A stretch of 64,000 bases of DNA from Patiria miniata (GCF_015706575.1 NW_024037064.1:4835427-4899426); one strand, 5' to 3'. Positions 23,032 through 33,514 are shown, numbered from the stretch's first letter. Made by a program: numbers and translations. The notes: a model not told the origin generated them from the sequence alone.

Positions 23032-23344
23032 AACTTGATTCCATCTCCTTTGAAGGTGTGGTACCCATGAACTCTTGACTCGAAAAGGCTTCGATTAAGA
23101 AACTGCTTTAAACATAAAAGAAATAGCCAGATAGTAAAAACATAAAAAAAATCCTGTCACAATTCTCCACTGCTTGCGCGTTGGGTCCCACACCAACTAC
23201 AAGTGTAGGCTAACCAAGTCGGCAATTTCCAAACAACTGAATTCAAAAAAGAAAGAAGACTTTTTGTCTATTATCTTTTGGTCTATTCGCATCACTAAAT
23301 GCTTTGGATGTAGTCTCAAAACACCAAGCGCCAAAGTCGTCTAT

Positions 23345-24448
23345 CTACAGTTCTTTGATGTGGCCATCGTAGCGTTGTGGGTACACTGTAGACCAACCCG
23401 CTTGCAGCCTTCCTCCCAGACGTTCGACAAGCATTTCTCCCAAACCAGCAAGGGCTTGGCTGAACTGCGCGAAGTCCGGCTGAACAGATGTTACTTGAGT
23501 TTCCGTGTGGTTGCTGGTGACACGGATTGCTGACTCTGGTAGATGATGCCTTTTGTAGTGTTGGCCTGCTGTTGTACGGGTGGATCTTCTCGGTTCCGCT
23601 GTGTCAATGCTGTCTGGTGGAGACTGGGAAACTGAAGGGCTCTCAGTCTCCACTGCTTCGTCCGGGTGATTGGGCTCGGCTATCATCGCTGGTAAGGTAC
23701 TGGTACTCGGTCCCACCGGCTCACGGTTATCTGAGGGAGACTGGGACACTGAAGGGCTCTCAGTCTCCACTGCTTCGTTGAAGCTATGTGGTTCTGACAG
23801 CTCTGCTGGCATGGTGGTTTCCTGTGGGGGACTCAGGGCAGTAGTACCTGGGGGACTCTTCAGGGCAGTAGTACCTGGGGTCTCCACTGCTTCATCAGAA
23901 GCCTGGGGATCATCCGCCATCGTTTCACCATCCGCCATGGGTTCACCTGGTTCACTGGAACTCTGGGATGGGGCTGTTGTCGGCTGGGTATCCGCCTCCT
24001 TCACTAAGACCATTACATCCAGCAGTGATGAAGATTACTCTTCGTCAGCAACCTGACTCCTGTTGGTTGTTTCTCCTCCATCTTTGTGGTCTCCTCTCTG
24101 GCCAGTGGCTACTTCAGTGTCATGGTCTTGATGTTCGACAGGCATCGGTTCGTCCTCGCTAGCGTCTGAATTCTGATCATGAGTGACTCCATCTTCTGGA
24201 TCTGGAACCTCACCTAGGAGCTCATTGTCTGAGACCTCTGATGTAGAGTCGCCCTCTGGAACAAACTCTCCCGTATCTAATACCTCTGTCCTTGTCACTC
24301 GCTTCCTTGGGCCTGTGCCATCAGCCAGTTGTACTTCGTACACGTTGTCATGTGGTCGTGCTGTAACCTTATAGGGTGTTGCCTGCCAGTGGTCACCTAT
24401 CTTGCTCCTCCCTGGAATACAATTCCTCAGCAGTACCCGGGTTCCCAC
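23345..24448 (-). pseudogene. Gypsy integrase C-terminal domain and pol tail
   Basis: The segment 24448-24035 holds the part after the integrase core (GTRVLLRNCIPGR, then VYEVQLADGTGPRKRVTR) and an acidic tail. The reading frame then breaks. 24013-23345 continues as a Ser/Pro/Glu-rich tail with a duplicated NEAVETESPSVSQSP-like motif and RRSTRTTAGQHYKRHHLP, a style common at gypsy pol ends. It is a remnant; no function is expected. Confidence 0.75.
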
Positions 24449-24492
24449 TGCAGTGCCCTTATCGTTGACTCTCTCCTCATTACGCTTACACC

Positions 24493-25081
24493 TTACACTG
24501 CCTCACTCCTCTCCATCCGTCTCTTTCTGGCAACCTCTGCAGCAGCTTGCAGTCTCTGCTGGTGTTGTTCCACCCATGAATCACAACCTAGTGGTTTGCC
24601 GGCATCTGCAGCTGGGTTTAGAAGAAGATCAATCGGGAGTGTGGGTTCTTGCCCCATGAAGACAAGTAAGGGGGACAAGTCGGTAGATGAGTGCGGGGTG
24701 CAATTGTACATGAACACGAGCTCGAATGTGTTGGGGCCATCTGCGTTTTTGCCCGGGTGGCAGTGTGCGGAGACGGTCATGGAGCGTGCGGTTGAACCGC
24801 TCACACTGACCGTTCCCCTGCGGATGATACGCCGTGGTCCTACTCTTTTGGATGCCGTAGACACCACACAGATCCTTGACAAGTTGTGATTCAAAATTTC
24901 GCCCTTGGTCGCTGTGGATACGGCGGGGAACCCCAAATTTTTGAAACCACTCTTCAACAAGGACCTTGGCCACGGTCGACGCCTTCTGATCTCGACACGG
25001 AACAGCCTGCGAGAATTTACTGAAAACGTCGGTCATGACCAACACATTCTCTCTTCCGTCAGTCGCTTTTTCCAGAATGGT
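24493..25081 (-). pseudogene. Gypsy integrase catalytic core
   Basis: Minus-strand frames 25045-24629 and 24960-24493 together cover an rve-type integrase core. The first Asp is in VLVMTDVFSKF, the second in RIHSDQGRNFES, and the Glu in GNGQCERFNRTLH, so the D,D,E triad is kept. The frame shifts near 24700. The 5' part of the domain is cut off at 25082 by the LINE, and the preceding zinc region lies beyond it at 29086-29260. Confidence 0.8.
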
Positions 25082-25086
25082 GAAAT

Positions 25087-28000
25087 TTTTTTATTTTTTT
25101 TAATTTATTCTGGTTTATTCCTAAAAAGCAAAATATATTGTACACAACAGCATAAATGCTGACAATTACAATATTTACAAAATCAGGCTGAAAATTCATA
25201 TCGTTAGAGTTACAGTAAAATTTGAAAGGGAGAAACTAACTAACAGACATGATACAAAGCATAAATTTCACACACCAAAGGTGAAAATTTACATTCCATA
25301 AAAAGTTTCACACAAGCCATTTAGATTACCAACACAAACACAATCCTTACCCCCCCCCCAAAAAACCCCCAACATCAAACGAGCAAACACACCCAACAAA
25401 CAACTAAACAACAACAACCAGACATGCATTACATGTAGAAACATTACACACATCACATTTTACATTACATAAAAGTCCTTACAGTTACTATTAGATTAAA
25501 AAGAGAGAACCAAACAAACAGACATGATATACAAGGCATACAATTATTCACACACACCAAAGTTTACATTTACGATCCATATAGAAACAAGTAGTTTAAA
25601 AAGAGAAATTGATAAAATACAAACAAGCAAGCAACAAACAAACAAGCACCCCAATAACCCAACAAAAGCACACAAAAAAACCCGACTACAGCGGCAAGCC
25701 AAATAACAAACCCAGAGCAGCTCCCCCCATACATATTCGCAGGCAGGGCAAAAACCATAATATAAATCACTGGAAATATTTTAAACTACATGTGTACATG
25801 TACTACATACCCAAGATAAATCACTAGTTGATACTATTTAATATGCTAACTAATGATGGAATGGTGGACTTGTTGTATCTAACAGACCTACACTTAGGGA
25901 CCTGCATGCCAGTGATGGTGGATGATCTAATCTCTCTGCTACACACATTTTCCCTAAGTGGTGGCAGCATGTTTCTAAATCTATTAGAGTTAAGAAGTTT
26001 GTTACCAAACTTAAGCAGCAGATCCTCCCTCCTAGATTTAAGAGTAGGCAAACTAAGCACGCTGAGTACTGCGGTGTAGGAGTCATAGCCATGGCCAAGA
26101 ATGATACGTACTGCACGTTTCTGTATGCTTTCAATGGCATCACTTTGGCGGACACTAATAGAGCTGTGCCAAACCTGACTAGCATACTCTAAAATGGGCC
26201 TTATGTAGCCAGTGTACACAGCAACCATGTGAGAGGTGGGTATATTAGCCTTCTTAAGAATACACAGAGTGTACAACCTACAGGATGCCTTAGAGACAAT
26301 ATCTGTGGTATGGATGTCCCATTTCAGGTTGTTTTGTACAGTAACACCGAGTAACTTCATAGAGGTCACATAATTCAATGCCATGTCATCAAGTTTAAAT
26401 GAGGACCTAGGTGTGTCACGCTTCAAAAAACTTACTGTCATGGTCTGACATTTAGATGGCTTTGGAAGTACACTGTTGTCATAACACCAACTTGACAAGT
26501 CATCAAGATAGCTTTGCATGTGAGATGGTTGGCCATGCTTCACTACTTCACCTATAGTTAAATCATCAACATATTTCCAATGTCTGCAGTTTTCAGCTGA
26601 TGCATCATTAACCAAAATCAGAAACAGAATTGGACCCAATTTGGTGCCTTGAGGAACCCCACAAGAAATACTCTGAGTCTTTGACAAATGACCGCAGAGC
26701 TTAGTATTATGGGTACGCTCAGTGAGAAAACTGCAGACAGTGGGAACAATAGAATATCTAACTCCAAGTTGAATGAGCTTTCGAATAACAATATTATGGT
26801 TCACCCGATCAAAAGCCTTCGTAAAATCTATGGCACAAAGGTTAGCAAAATGACCAGTTCTATCAAGTCCCTCATGCACAAAGTTAAGCATGTCCACGAG
26901 ATAGAGCACAGTGGAGCTGCCTTTGACGTTGCCATACTGATTGACATCCAGCTTTGAAGAAATGTCTTCGAGGATCCACTTTGCAAGAAAGGTTTCAAAC
27001 ACTCTTGCGAAAATCGGTGTGAGGGAGATTGGCCGAAGCTGGTCGAGGCTTGATATATTCCTCTCCTTAGGAATGGGCACAATAGTTGCTGTCTTCCAAA
27101 CGGAGGGAAATTTTCCTTCAAGTAGGCAGGCATTGTACAAGTCGGTGAGAGGGTCAGCCAATTCATAAGCAAACTCACTGATCAGCCGTACTGGCAAATC
27201 GGAGGGATGGCCAGCTTTGATTGGCTTCAGTCTCTTGAGGGTCTTAAGCACTTGCCCCCTGTATATAAGAGGGGGTGGTGACTTGGCTGGTAGATATGAA
27301 GGTAACCCTTGGAGATCAAGGGCAGGCAACTGATTGCATATATCAGCGAAGTGGCCATTGATTGTTTCAGATGTAGTTTCTGGGTCGACATCAGCACCAG
27401 GGATCATGGTACATTTGGATTTAATCTGGCAAAGTTTTTGAATTTGTCTGTGCCATTTGCCAGGCTGGCTACACTTCAGATGTTGGACAGTGTGCTTGTA
27501 GAACTCACACTTGGCAGTCCTAATTTCCCGCCGTATCTTGCTACGAAGTGAACGCCATTTGTCCATGTTGCCACTTCTGAAGGCGTGTTGTCGTTGTTTA
27601 ACTAACTGCTTCAAGCGATGTGTCATCCAAGGTTTGTCATTGTTCTGCAGTGTAGAGGTTACCAGTGGAAAATGGAAATTGTAGGCATCTGTAACTGTAG
27701 TCAAGAAGTTTCCCACTGAGTCAGTACATGAGTCAGTGAGTGCACTGCTCCAGTCGTAGTCGACTATCCACTGCCCAAACGAATGCACCGAAGAATCTCT
27801 GTAGGGTCGAAAGCTTGTTGCGCCCTTCTTTTGTTGAGGGAGTTCACAGACCGCCGAGAGGAGGACACAGCAATGATCACTAGCTCCCAGAGGTGGGAGT
27901 CTCTCAGGTTCCTTGAACAGGACAGGAAAATTGGTGAAAATCTTGTCCAGGGTAGCATTACCACGAGTAGGGAATGAAATCAGTTGTGTCATACTCAAGT

Positions 28001-29080
28001 TAGCCTCGATAGGGTCACATTTCAAGCCATTGAAGTCACCGAAGAGGGTGATTATTGCTGACATGTCTGACGCACGAATGTGATCTACAGTGTTGCATAT
28101 GTGATCCAGAATCTTGCATTCAGATGTTGAGTTAGGTGGATAGTAGATGACACCTATGTACAAACTTGCCACCGAGCATCTAGCCTTTTTCACGTCGAGT
28201 TTCAGCCACATACATTCTAACTCGCAAACATGGTCGGACAATGTATGCACAGATAGATGATCCTTGGCAAAAATAGCAACACCACCTCCTCGCTTGTTCG
28301 GACGAGATTTACTGATGGTAGTAAATGTAGGAATGTTAGCTACCTGGATAGTTGCATCGGTGAACCATGTCTCTGTTGCAATTGCAATGTCCACTTTGTT
28401 GGAGTGCAGAACCAGTTCAAGTTCCTCCATCTTGTTGTTAAGTGATCGTGCATTAGTAAGGAGCATGCGAGGTAACAAGGGTTGCTCTAGAGTCTTTTGT
28501 GGGTTTGGTGAGGCTCGAAGCTTAACAAGGTTATGCTCTGACCGGTTGGAATTGGCATGCAAGACATATTCCCTGCCTGCAGAGCAAACAACTGGGATCT
28601 GTCGACGAATGTGGCAGCCCCCACGGCGGCCACGCCTTGGCTTAAGGAGCCCAAGGTTTTGAAGAATCTCAAGAGAATGACTAGGCAATCTCCTCAGGGT
28701 GGATGAGGTAGGTTTGAGGCGAAGCATACATGTTCTGTCATAACGAAGTCTTCCAGCAGAGCCGTTACTACAAACTGCCTCCCCGATAAAAATGCACATA
28801 GTTATATCATAGAACGCAAGTGTCGGAAATACCACCTTTATCTTCAGTATAGTAAAAGAGGCTTGTTATCGACAGCAAGATGTGGCAGTTTTACCTCATT
28901 AAAATCGTTTTTGAAGATCAATTTGCTGCTCCAGAATATGTATGGCCGCTAGCTCATCCAGCAAAACAGTTAAAGGAAAGATAAAACGGCAAGAACAGCG
29001 ACAAAAACACAAAAATATAAAAATCAGACGAGTATAGTTTAGCAGACATGGCAGCAGCAAAACAGCGCCCTCTATTGATT
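25087..29080 (-). mobile_element. CR1/Jockey-type LINE, 4.0 kb, inserted in gypsy integrase
   Basis: The pentamer GAAAT flanks both ends (25082-25086 and 29081-29085) as target duplication, and gypsy integrase codons continue on either side. On the minus strand the element has a short 5' leader, one long ORF (28835-25824), a 0.7-kb 3' region and an A-rich end (T-rich at 25087-25105 on +). No ORF1 is present. The 3' region contains a diverged direct repeat (25200-25325 against 25480-25600, sharing AACAGACATGATA). The insertion postdates the gypsy copy. Confidence 0.88.
25824..28835 (-). CDS. LINE endonuclease / reverse transcriptase
   Basis: The ORF is intact, 1003 residues. An apurinic-type endonuclease spans about 120-330: LLTNARSLNNK (125), ETWF (155), LFGDFNG (264) and ASDHCCVL (318). 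Reverse transcriptase spans about 560-850: VWKTATIVPIPK (580), RPISLTPIF (601), AIDFTKAFDRVNH (668), GVPQGTKLGPILF (726) and the catalytic YVDD (755). It ends with the usual C-terminal RIILGHGYDSYTAVLSVL-type segment. The order and motifs fit the CR1/Jockey superfamily; the exact clade was not resolved. No disabling change is visible, so the copy may be young. Confidence 0.93.
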   Translation of the reverse strand: MVFPTLAFYDITMCIFIGEAVCSNGSAGRLRYDRTCMLRLKPTSSTLRRLPSHSLEILQNLGLLKPRRGRRGGCHIRRQIPVVCSAGREYVLHANSNRSEHNLVKLRASPNPQKTLEQPLLPRMLLTNARSLNNKMEELELVLHSNKVDIAIATETWFTDATIQVANIPTFTTISKSRPNKRGGGVAIFAKDHLSVHTLSDHVCELECMWLKLDVKKARCSVASLYIGVIYYPPNSTSECKILDHICNTVDHIRASDMSAIITLFGDFNGLKCDPIEANLSMTQLISFPTRGNATLDKIFTNFPVLFKEPERLPPLGASDHCCVLLSAVCELPQQKKGATSFRPYRDSSVHSFGQWIVDYDWSSALTDSCTDSVGNFLTTVTDAYNFHFPLVTSTLQNNDKPWMTHRLKQLVKQRQHAFRSGNMDKWRSLRSKIRREIRTAKCEFYKHTVQHLKCSQPGKWHRQIQKLCQIKSKCTMIPGADVDPETTSETINGHFADICNQLPALDLQGLPSYLPAKSPPPLIYRGQVLKTLKRLKPIKAGHPSDLPVRLISEFAYELADPLTDLYNACLLEGKFPSVWKTATIVPIPKERNISSLDQLRPISLTPIFARVFETFLAKWILEDISSKLDVNQYGNVKGSSTVLYLVDMLNFVHEGLDRTGHFANLCAIDFTKAFDRVNHNIVIRKLIQLGVRYSIVPTVCSFLTERTHNTKLCGHLSKTQSISCGVPQGTKLGPILFLILVNDASAENCRHWKYVDDLTIGEVVKHGQPSHMQSYLDDLSSWCYDNSVLPKPSKCQTMTVSFLKRDTPRSSFKLDDMALNYVTSMKLLGVTVQNNLKWDIHTTDIVSKASCRLYTLCILKKANIPTSHMVAVYTGYIRPILEYASQVWHSSISVRQSDAIESIQKRAVRIILGHGYDSYTAVLSVLSLPTLKSRREDLLLKFGNKLLNSNRFRNMLPPLRENVCSREIRSSTITGMQVPKCRSVRYNKSTIPSLVSILNSIN

Positions 29081-29085
29081 GAAAT

Positions 29086-29260
29086 TGATTGCCAAGATGT
29101 CGAGTGGGCGCTCAGCCAGTAACCTTCCCATGGATGGCCTAACTGCAGGGGTTGGTGCTTTGGACACGGTGCACCTCTCGCATTTCTGACACCACTTCTC
29201 TACGACTGTGGCCATTCCCGGCCAGAAACACCTCTTCCTGGTGAGCGCAAGAGTGCGCTC
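29086..29260 (-). pseudogene. Gypsy integrase zinc-binding region
   Basis: Minus-strand sequence encodes FWPGMATVVEKWCQKCERC and the following VSKAPTPAVRPSMGRL-type linker. This is the Cys-pair half of an HHCC integrase zinc region, cut off by the LINE at 29085. Confidence 0.75.
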
Positions 29261-29935
29261 TCATCCTTGATGACCTGCCTGATTGTGGAGTGTATCCATC
29301 ACCATCGGCTGGAGTTCAGCAGGGACAAGCAACTGATAACTGTTGCCCTCGACTGGGTCGTGAAACTGAACGTACAAGACTTCGCCACGGACTTCGATTC
29401 CATCCCATCTCTTGATAAGAGCTCTCAGGGGACTATATTCATGCTTCAGCTGCCGACTCCCAGGTTTACCTCCTCGTCTCCACAATGTGTAGAACCGTGA
29501 TATCAATGGATCACTCTGTTGTAGCCGTGCTAGATCTTCATGAGAATACCCTGGTATGGTTGAGGTAGCAGATGGAGCCGCAGTAGCCATGGTCATGCGT
29601 ACAGTCACTCCACTGGTTGCCGTCCCGGGTTGGACATCATGCATTGCAGTGGACTGGGTCACGAGCTGGAGGGTGTCTTCTGTACGACTTTTCTGCCGGC
29701 TGAGCGCATCTGCATTTGCGTTAGATTTTCCTGATCGATACTTTATCTGGAAATCGAACTGTGCTAGTTGACTAGCCCATCTCATTTCAGTCGCACCGAG
29801 CTTTGCTGACTTCAAGTAGGAGAGAGGATTATTGTCAGTGTAGACGATAAATTCTGCCCCAAGTAGGTATTCGCGAAATTGCTTCAGTTTTGGACGGATC
29901 AGTCGCAACTCCTTCGGCCGATACAATATGGCCAA
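29261..29935 (-). pseudogene. Gypsy RNase H and linker
   Basis: The frame encodes KQFREYLLGAEFIVYTDNNPL and FQIKYRSGKSNANADALSRQ, the hallmarks of Ty3/gypsy RNase H, followed by a linker that leads to the integrase. The start overlaps the reverse transcriptase end in another frame, showing a frameshift. Confidence 0.82.
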
Positions 29936-30611
29936 GGTATTGGCACTCCTTCTGCAGCAGGTGACATTTACTTGGCTTGATCTTTAGGCCATGTTGACGC
30001 AGCCGTTGGAATACAACCTCAAGCCTCTGAAGATGCTCCTTGTAGGTTTTGGAGAACACCAAGATATCATCGAGGCACAGAAGAAGTGCACTAAAGTTCA
30101 GATCTCCCATCACAGCCTCCATCAGCCTCTGGAATGTTGCTGGGGCATTGCTTAGCCCAAAGGGCATCCGGAGGTATTAAAATAACCCTCCAGTGCCGGC
30201 TCTAAATGCCGTCTTCAGAATATCTGCCTCGTCAATGGCGACTTGATGATACCCTTGGGCCAGGTCGATGGATCTGAATAGAGTGGTCCCCTTCAGAGAA
30301 TCCAGAGCCTCGTCAATACGCGGCAAGGGGTAGGCATCCTTGCGCGTTTTCTCGTTGAGCATCCGGTAGTTAACGCAGAGACGAAGACTATCATCCTTCT
30401 TCCGAACAATGACCACCGGTGCAGCATGGGGACTTGCAGAGGGCCTGATTATCTTCTGCTTTAGGAGTTTCTGAAGGTGTGCCCTGACCTCCATCATCTG
30501 GTGTGGTGGTATCCTCCGATGTGGGACACACACTGGCTGGTTGTCAACTGTTGGGATCTTGTGCCTCACGGTGTCTGTATAGCCCAAGTCATCCTCACTG
30601 TGTCTGAACAC
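29835..30611 (-). pseudogene. Gypsy reverse transcriptase, broken
   Basis: The first part (30611-30177) has IIRPSASPHAAPVVIVRKKD, YPLPRIDEALDSL and SIDLAQGYHQVAI. A stop lies near 30177. The second part (30167-29835) continues with MPFGLSNAPATFQRLM and CLDDILVFS. The catalytic motif is CLDD rather than the usual YLDD/YVDD. The stop and the altered residue both point to an inactive copy. Confidence 0.85.
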
Positions 30612-31131
30612 GTCCTGGATTCATCAGTGGACCTCTGTGTTTTGGGGAGAACTCCGCACCACCCAGGTCGATATCAAATGGTAGATCCACCTTCTCATCT
30701 GGAGCCTCAGACGTGTGGACTCTATTAGCAGTAACCTCCGTAACATCACCCGATCTTAGGTAGATAGCGTCATCGGTCATGTCGATAGCACAGCCACTGG
30801 AGTGAATAACGCAGGCTTCCGATACAAGCCCAATGCGGCTTCTGGGCTGCAACCATACATCATCGTCTCCAAGGTTTGCTATAGTAACCGGAACTAGCCC
30901 TCTATCAGCCTCGGCATACGTGTCAATGACTGCTATCCCCCTTGGTAGGTTGCTTACGCCATCTTGGATGGCCTGTATTGCCACCTCCTCTTTCTGTGCT
31001 CTGATCTGCCTGGTGATACAGGTTATGACGCAGGAGGAGTGAGCAGGAATGCAAACTGGCTCTCTGCCCCCAACCTTGGCGAAAGATGACTTTCCTCTGG
31101 TCTGCTCTTCTAGGTTGTATGCAAAGCCCAC
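30595..31131 (-). pseudogene. Gypsy pol segment between protease and reverse transcriptase
   Basis: An open segment of about 178 codons contains CIPAHSSCVITC and VPVTIANLGDDDVWLQPRSR, a region often found between protease and RT in gypsy elements. It overlaps neighbours in other frames, showing that pol is frameshifted here. Confidence 0.65.
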
Positions 31132-32131
31132 TGTCTGCCTCCAATTTCTCCAATCTTCTCCATGTAGTCTCTCTCATGCTCCTCTTTCACGGCTGCATAC
31201 AGTTCTCTCAACACGTTGCATCCAAGCAGGCCTGTCTGATGGTTAGAAGTGGACTTGGATGAAGAGATCAATGTTCCTACTTGGCCGAGTTGCACGCCAA
31301 GGATCTCCATAGAAGGGTGGATCCAGAACACAATTTTTTGGTAGGCCAAAAAATGTTGTCCCCCCAAAAATGGGTCAAAAAAATTACAGCGTGGGCTTCG
31401 GGGCCCGCTTAAGCGCCCCGAAATTTTTTTGGATTCTAGATGCTCTGTGGTGCGATCTGAGGCAATTTCTGACCACTTTAACCAATGTTTTTTGGAGGAA
31501 AAGATGGTGGTGTACTCATTGCCTGCCTTTATTGCGATGTCACATAAAAAAAAAAAAATTGGTTTCGTTTTTTTTTGGGGGGGGGGGGCATGGCCCCCTT
31601 TGGCCCCCCCTGGATCCGCCCTTGTCTCCATATCCAGTTCAACATATCTGACGTAAGGGATTTCAAGGCCATTGGCCCCGTAAACCCTTAACCATTTCCT
31701 GACGTCTCTCTGTACTGGTGCAGAAGATGCCAGTTTCTCGTAGAGGGTGTCTGACAGGACAGTCACCTCACTCCCTGTGTCCAGGATGAAGGGTAACTCT
31801 TCGCCGCAAACTGATATCGAAACTTCAGGACAGCTGGCGACTGCCCTGTCAAACACCTCCTCCCTCGCTGCCGTGCCTACTGAGCCATTTTCCCCCTCCA
31901 CCATGCGGCTCCTTACAATGGAGGGTTGGCGTTTGGGGACTTCTGGGCGGTTGAAGAAGTTGGGGTCTGGGTAGCTGGGGTGAATGGTGTGGTGTCGGCC
32001 CAGCCTCCTTGCTGTGCTGTTGTCTGGTTGTTGCCTGGCACTCGAGGTCCCTGTCATGCTGGTCTTGGGTTCCATCCTCTACTGGTGGGGCAAACCCGTG
32101 CCATGTGGCCCATTCCACCGCAGGAGAAGCA
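31110..32131 (-). pseudogene. Gypsy nucleocapsid knuckle and aspartyl protease, interrupted
   Basis: A CCHC knuckle (CFSCGGMGHMARVC) is encoded at 32131-32090. The protease follows with the catalytic FILDTGSEVTVLS near 31790. After VELDMET the frame enters the inserted hAT-like MITE (31312-31624), then returns to gypsy sequence (EILGVQLGQVGTL). The insertion is flanked by TCTCCATA on both sides. Confidence 0.82.
31312..31624. mobile_element. 313-bp hAT-like MITE in the gypsy protease
   Basis: The 8-bp target duplication TCTCCATA is exact (31304-31311 and 31625-31632). Terminal inverted repeats are GAAGGGTGGATCCAG at left and CTGGATCCGCCCTTG at right, 13 of 15 matching. TIRs of this type with 8-bp duplications fit hAT. 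An internal segment (GGATTCTAGATGCTCTGTGG) is shared with the element at 41607-42081. A poly-A run and a poly-G run are inside. There is no coding capacity. Confidence 0.85.
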
Positions 32132-32299
32132 CGTCAAGCCACTCTGCCTCTGCATGGGCCCTGCAGGGGGCATCTGCTGAGGACTCTGTAGCAGGCGGTT
32201 CATCTGTTCACACAACTTATTCACGGCTTCCTGGGTTGCTCAAAGCTGTTCTGCCTGCTGGTCGAGGCGTTGATTCAGTTGTCTTTGGTCAGCACTCAC

Positions 32300-32950
32300 T
32301 CAGGCTGACAACACTGCTGGTACCGGTGATGAAGGGGATACCCATGCCAGAACTTTGCTACACAGGCTAGCAAACTCCATGGTTGGGTTCTCCTGCACAT
32401 AGCGCCGTACTTCTCTTTGCAGCGAGTGGTCAGCCAGACCTGCGGCGAACCGCTCGCACAAGATGGTGTCCTTGTTCTGCACCTGGGGGCCGTCACTTGG
32501 CGATGCAAGTTCCACTCGTCTGAGTAGCTTCATTAGTTGCAGGGAATAGTCCTGCAAGGACCCTCCAGGGCGTTGTTGTCGACCATAGAAGTCACTCCAC
32601 CTGGCTGAAGGAGTTTCGTGGCAGGCATATGTCATCAAATTCCAATTGATGACGTCCTCTGCCGTCTTGCGCTGCGCTGGGGGGCACAGCCTTATTTCAT
32701 CCCGGGCGTGTCCAGTGAGATGATCAAGCACGAGCTGAACGCCCTCCGCATCGGTGAGGTCTTTGGTTAGCCTCCTCATGTCCTCGGCCCACTCGATTAC
32801 CTCAGGGTCCCGGTCAGAGCTGGGTCGTCCCGAAAGTTTAGTAGCCCTGTCCCTTGGGACAACGACTAGCTTTGTTGACTTCGTCCCCTTGGATTCCAGC
32901 TCGTCCAGTTTGGCAGTGAGGGTCTTCCGCTGTTCTTGTAGCTCTTCCAT
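32300..32950 (-). CDS. Gypsy gag-like ORF, remnant
   Basis: The frame is open for 216 codons from an ATG. The start is coiled-coil-like (EELQEQRKTLTAKLDELESK). The middle has VIEWAEDMRRL and VLDHLTGHARDEIRL, and later FAAGLADHSLQREVRRYV, the style of retrotransposon gag. It ends by frameshift before the CCHC knuckle at 32131-32090. It belongs to the decayed gypsy element. Confidence 0.75.
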   Translation of the reverse strand: MEELQEQRKTLTAKLDELESKGTKSTKLVVVPRDRATKLSGRPSSDRDPEVIEWAEDMRRLTKDLTDAEGVQLVLDHLTGHARDEIRLCPPAQRKTAEDVINWNLMTYACHETPSARWSDFYGRQQRPGGSLQDYSLQLMKLLRRVELASPSDGPQVQNKDTILCERFAAGLADHSLQREVRRYVQENPTMEFASLCSKVLAWVSPSSPVPAVLSA

Positions 32951-33514
32951 CCTGCTATTGCTAAGCTACCAACCCTTTCATATGAGGTGATACCACTAGA
33001 TCCTGTCTACGACGCTTTTGTGATGTACCGATAAGCAACAATCTTGGAAAATTTTGTGATGGGCGCTCTTTACAAAAACTGAGTTATTATTATACCGTTT
33101 TCAAATTATTTGACTAAAAACGGGGTCTATGTTGTTCAATGCTTTATTTGTAAATTAAGCAACCTTTTTGTTGCTAAAAAATATAGCAATACCATTAAAT
33201 ATAAGACTAATCTATTTTTGTTATGTTTGAACAATGAGAATAGCACAGAGAGTGCACCAACGTTATAAAAGACATTGCAAAACTGTATCTTCAAGATTTT
33301 GCAGTTATTCACAATTATACATGTATGGTGGTTGAAAACTGCACAATGCTCATGTAGGCCTATTAATTCTACATGAACAGGCTTTAAGGCACGCCATGTA
33401 TTCATTATTATAGGTAGATTATCATAGGTATTTATATTTCATGAGGACTGAGAATAGTGACAGTGCATTAATATACTGTGCATATGTTTCATTTGAGTTC
33501 TTCTTTACCCACAG

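Larger units (their letters stand above)
20090..23093 (-). mobile_element. Penelope-like retroelement, about 3.0 kb, near full length
   Basis: The element reads on the minus strand. It has an 831-aa ORF (23031 to 20536) with reverse transcriptase and GIY-YIG nuclease, then a pyrimidine-rich 3' untranslated region with a G/C homopolymer (20414-20427 on +), then a hammerhead-like motif (20116-20146). An 11-bp target duplication ATTAAGAAACT flanks it. A 31-base direct repeat links 23060-23090, just before the ORF, with 22514-22544 inside the ORF. That could be a trace of the partial tandem (pseudo-LTR) structures known for this class. It is inserted at the 3' edge of the gypsy element. Confidence 0.85.
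23105..33070 (-). mobile_element. Decayed Ty3/gypsy-type LTR retroelement with nested insertions
   Basis: Order on the minus strand: gag (32950-32300), CCHC knuckle (32131-32090), aspartyl protease (about 31830-31650), reverse transcriptase (30611-29835), RNase H (29935-29261), integrase zinc region (29260-29086), integrase core (25081-24500), integrase C-terminal and tail (24448-23345). Frameshifts and stops separate the segments. A LINE (25087-29080) and a hAT-like MITE (31312-31624) are inserted in it. A purine-rich GTGGAGAA followed by TGTGACAGG near 23160 on the minus strand may be the 3' LTR edge, but no pair of LTRs was found. The right limit is set by where intron sequence shared with TRIM copy C resumes, near 33075. 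Confidence 0.85.
16973..33514 (+). other. Intron 2 of TRIM copy B, filled with mobile elements
   Basis: The donor is GTAAGT at 16973 and the acceptor is TTCTTTACCCACAG ending at 33514. Both are phase 1 and both have counterparts in copy C (42680 and 47218), where the intron is only 4.5 kb. The extra length is a LINE fragment, a fold-back element, a Penelope-like element and a gypsy element with two insertions. About 440 bases before the acceptor (33075-33514) align with the end of the copy C intron. AATAAA signals at 17074 and 17084 close to the donor could end a transcript that reads through. Confidence 0.8.

Noticed and set aside
23670..24056. Plus-strand ORFs across the gypsy tail
   Set aside because: They are antisense shadows of the Ser/Pro-rich pol tail repeats.
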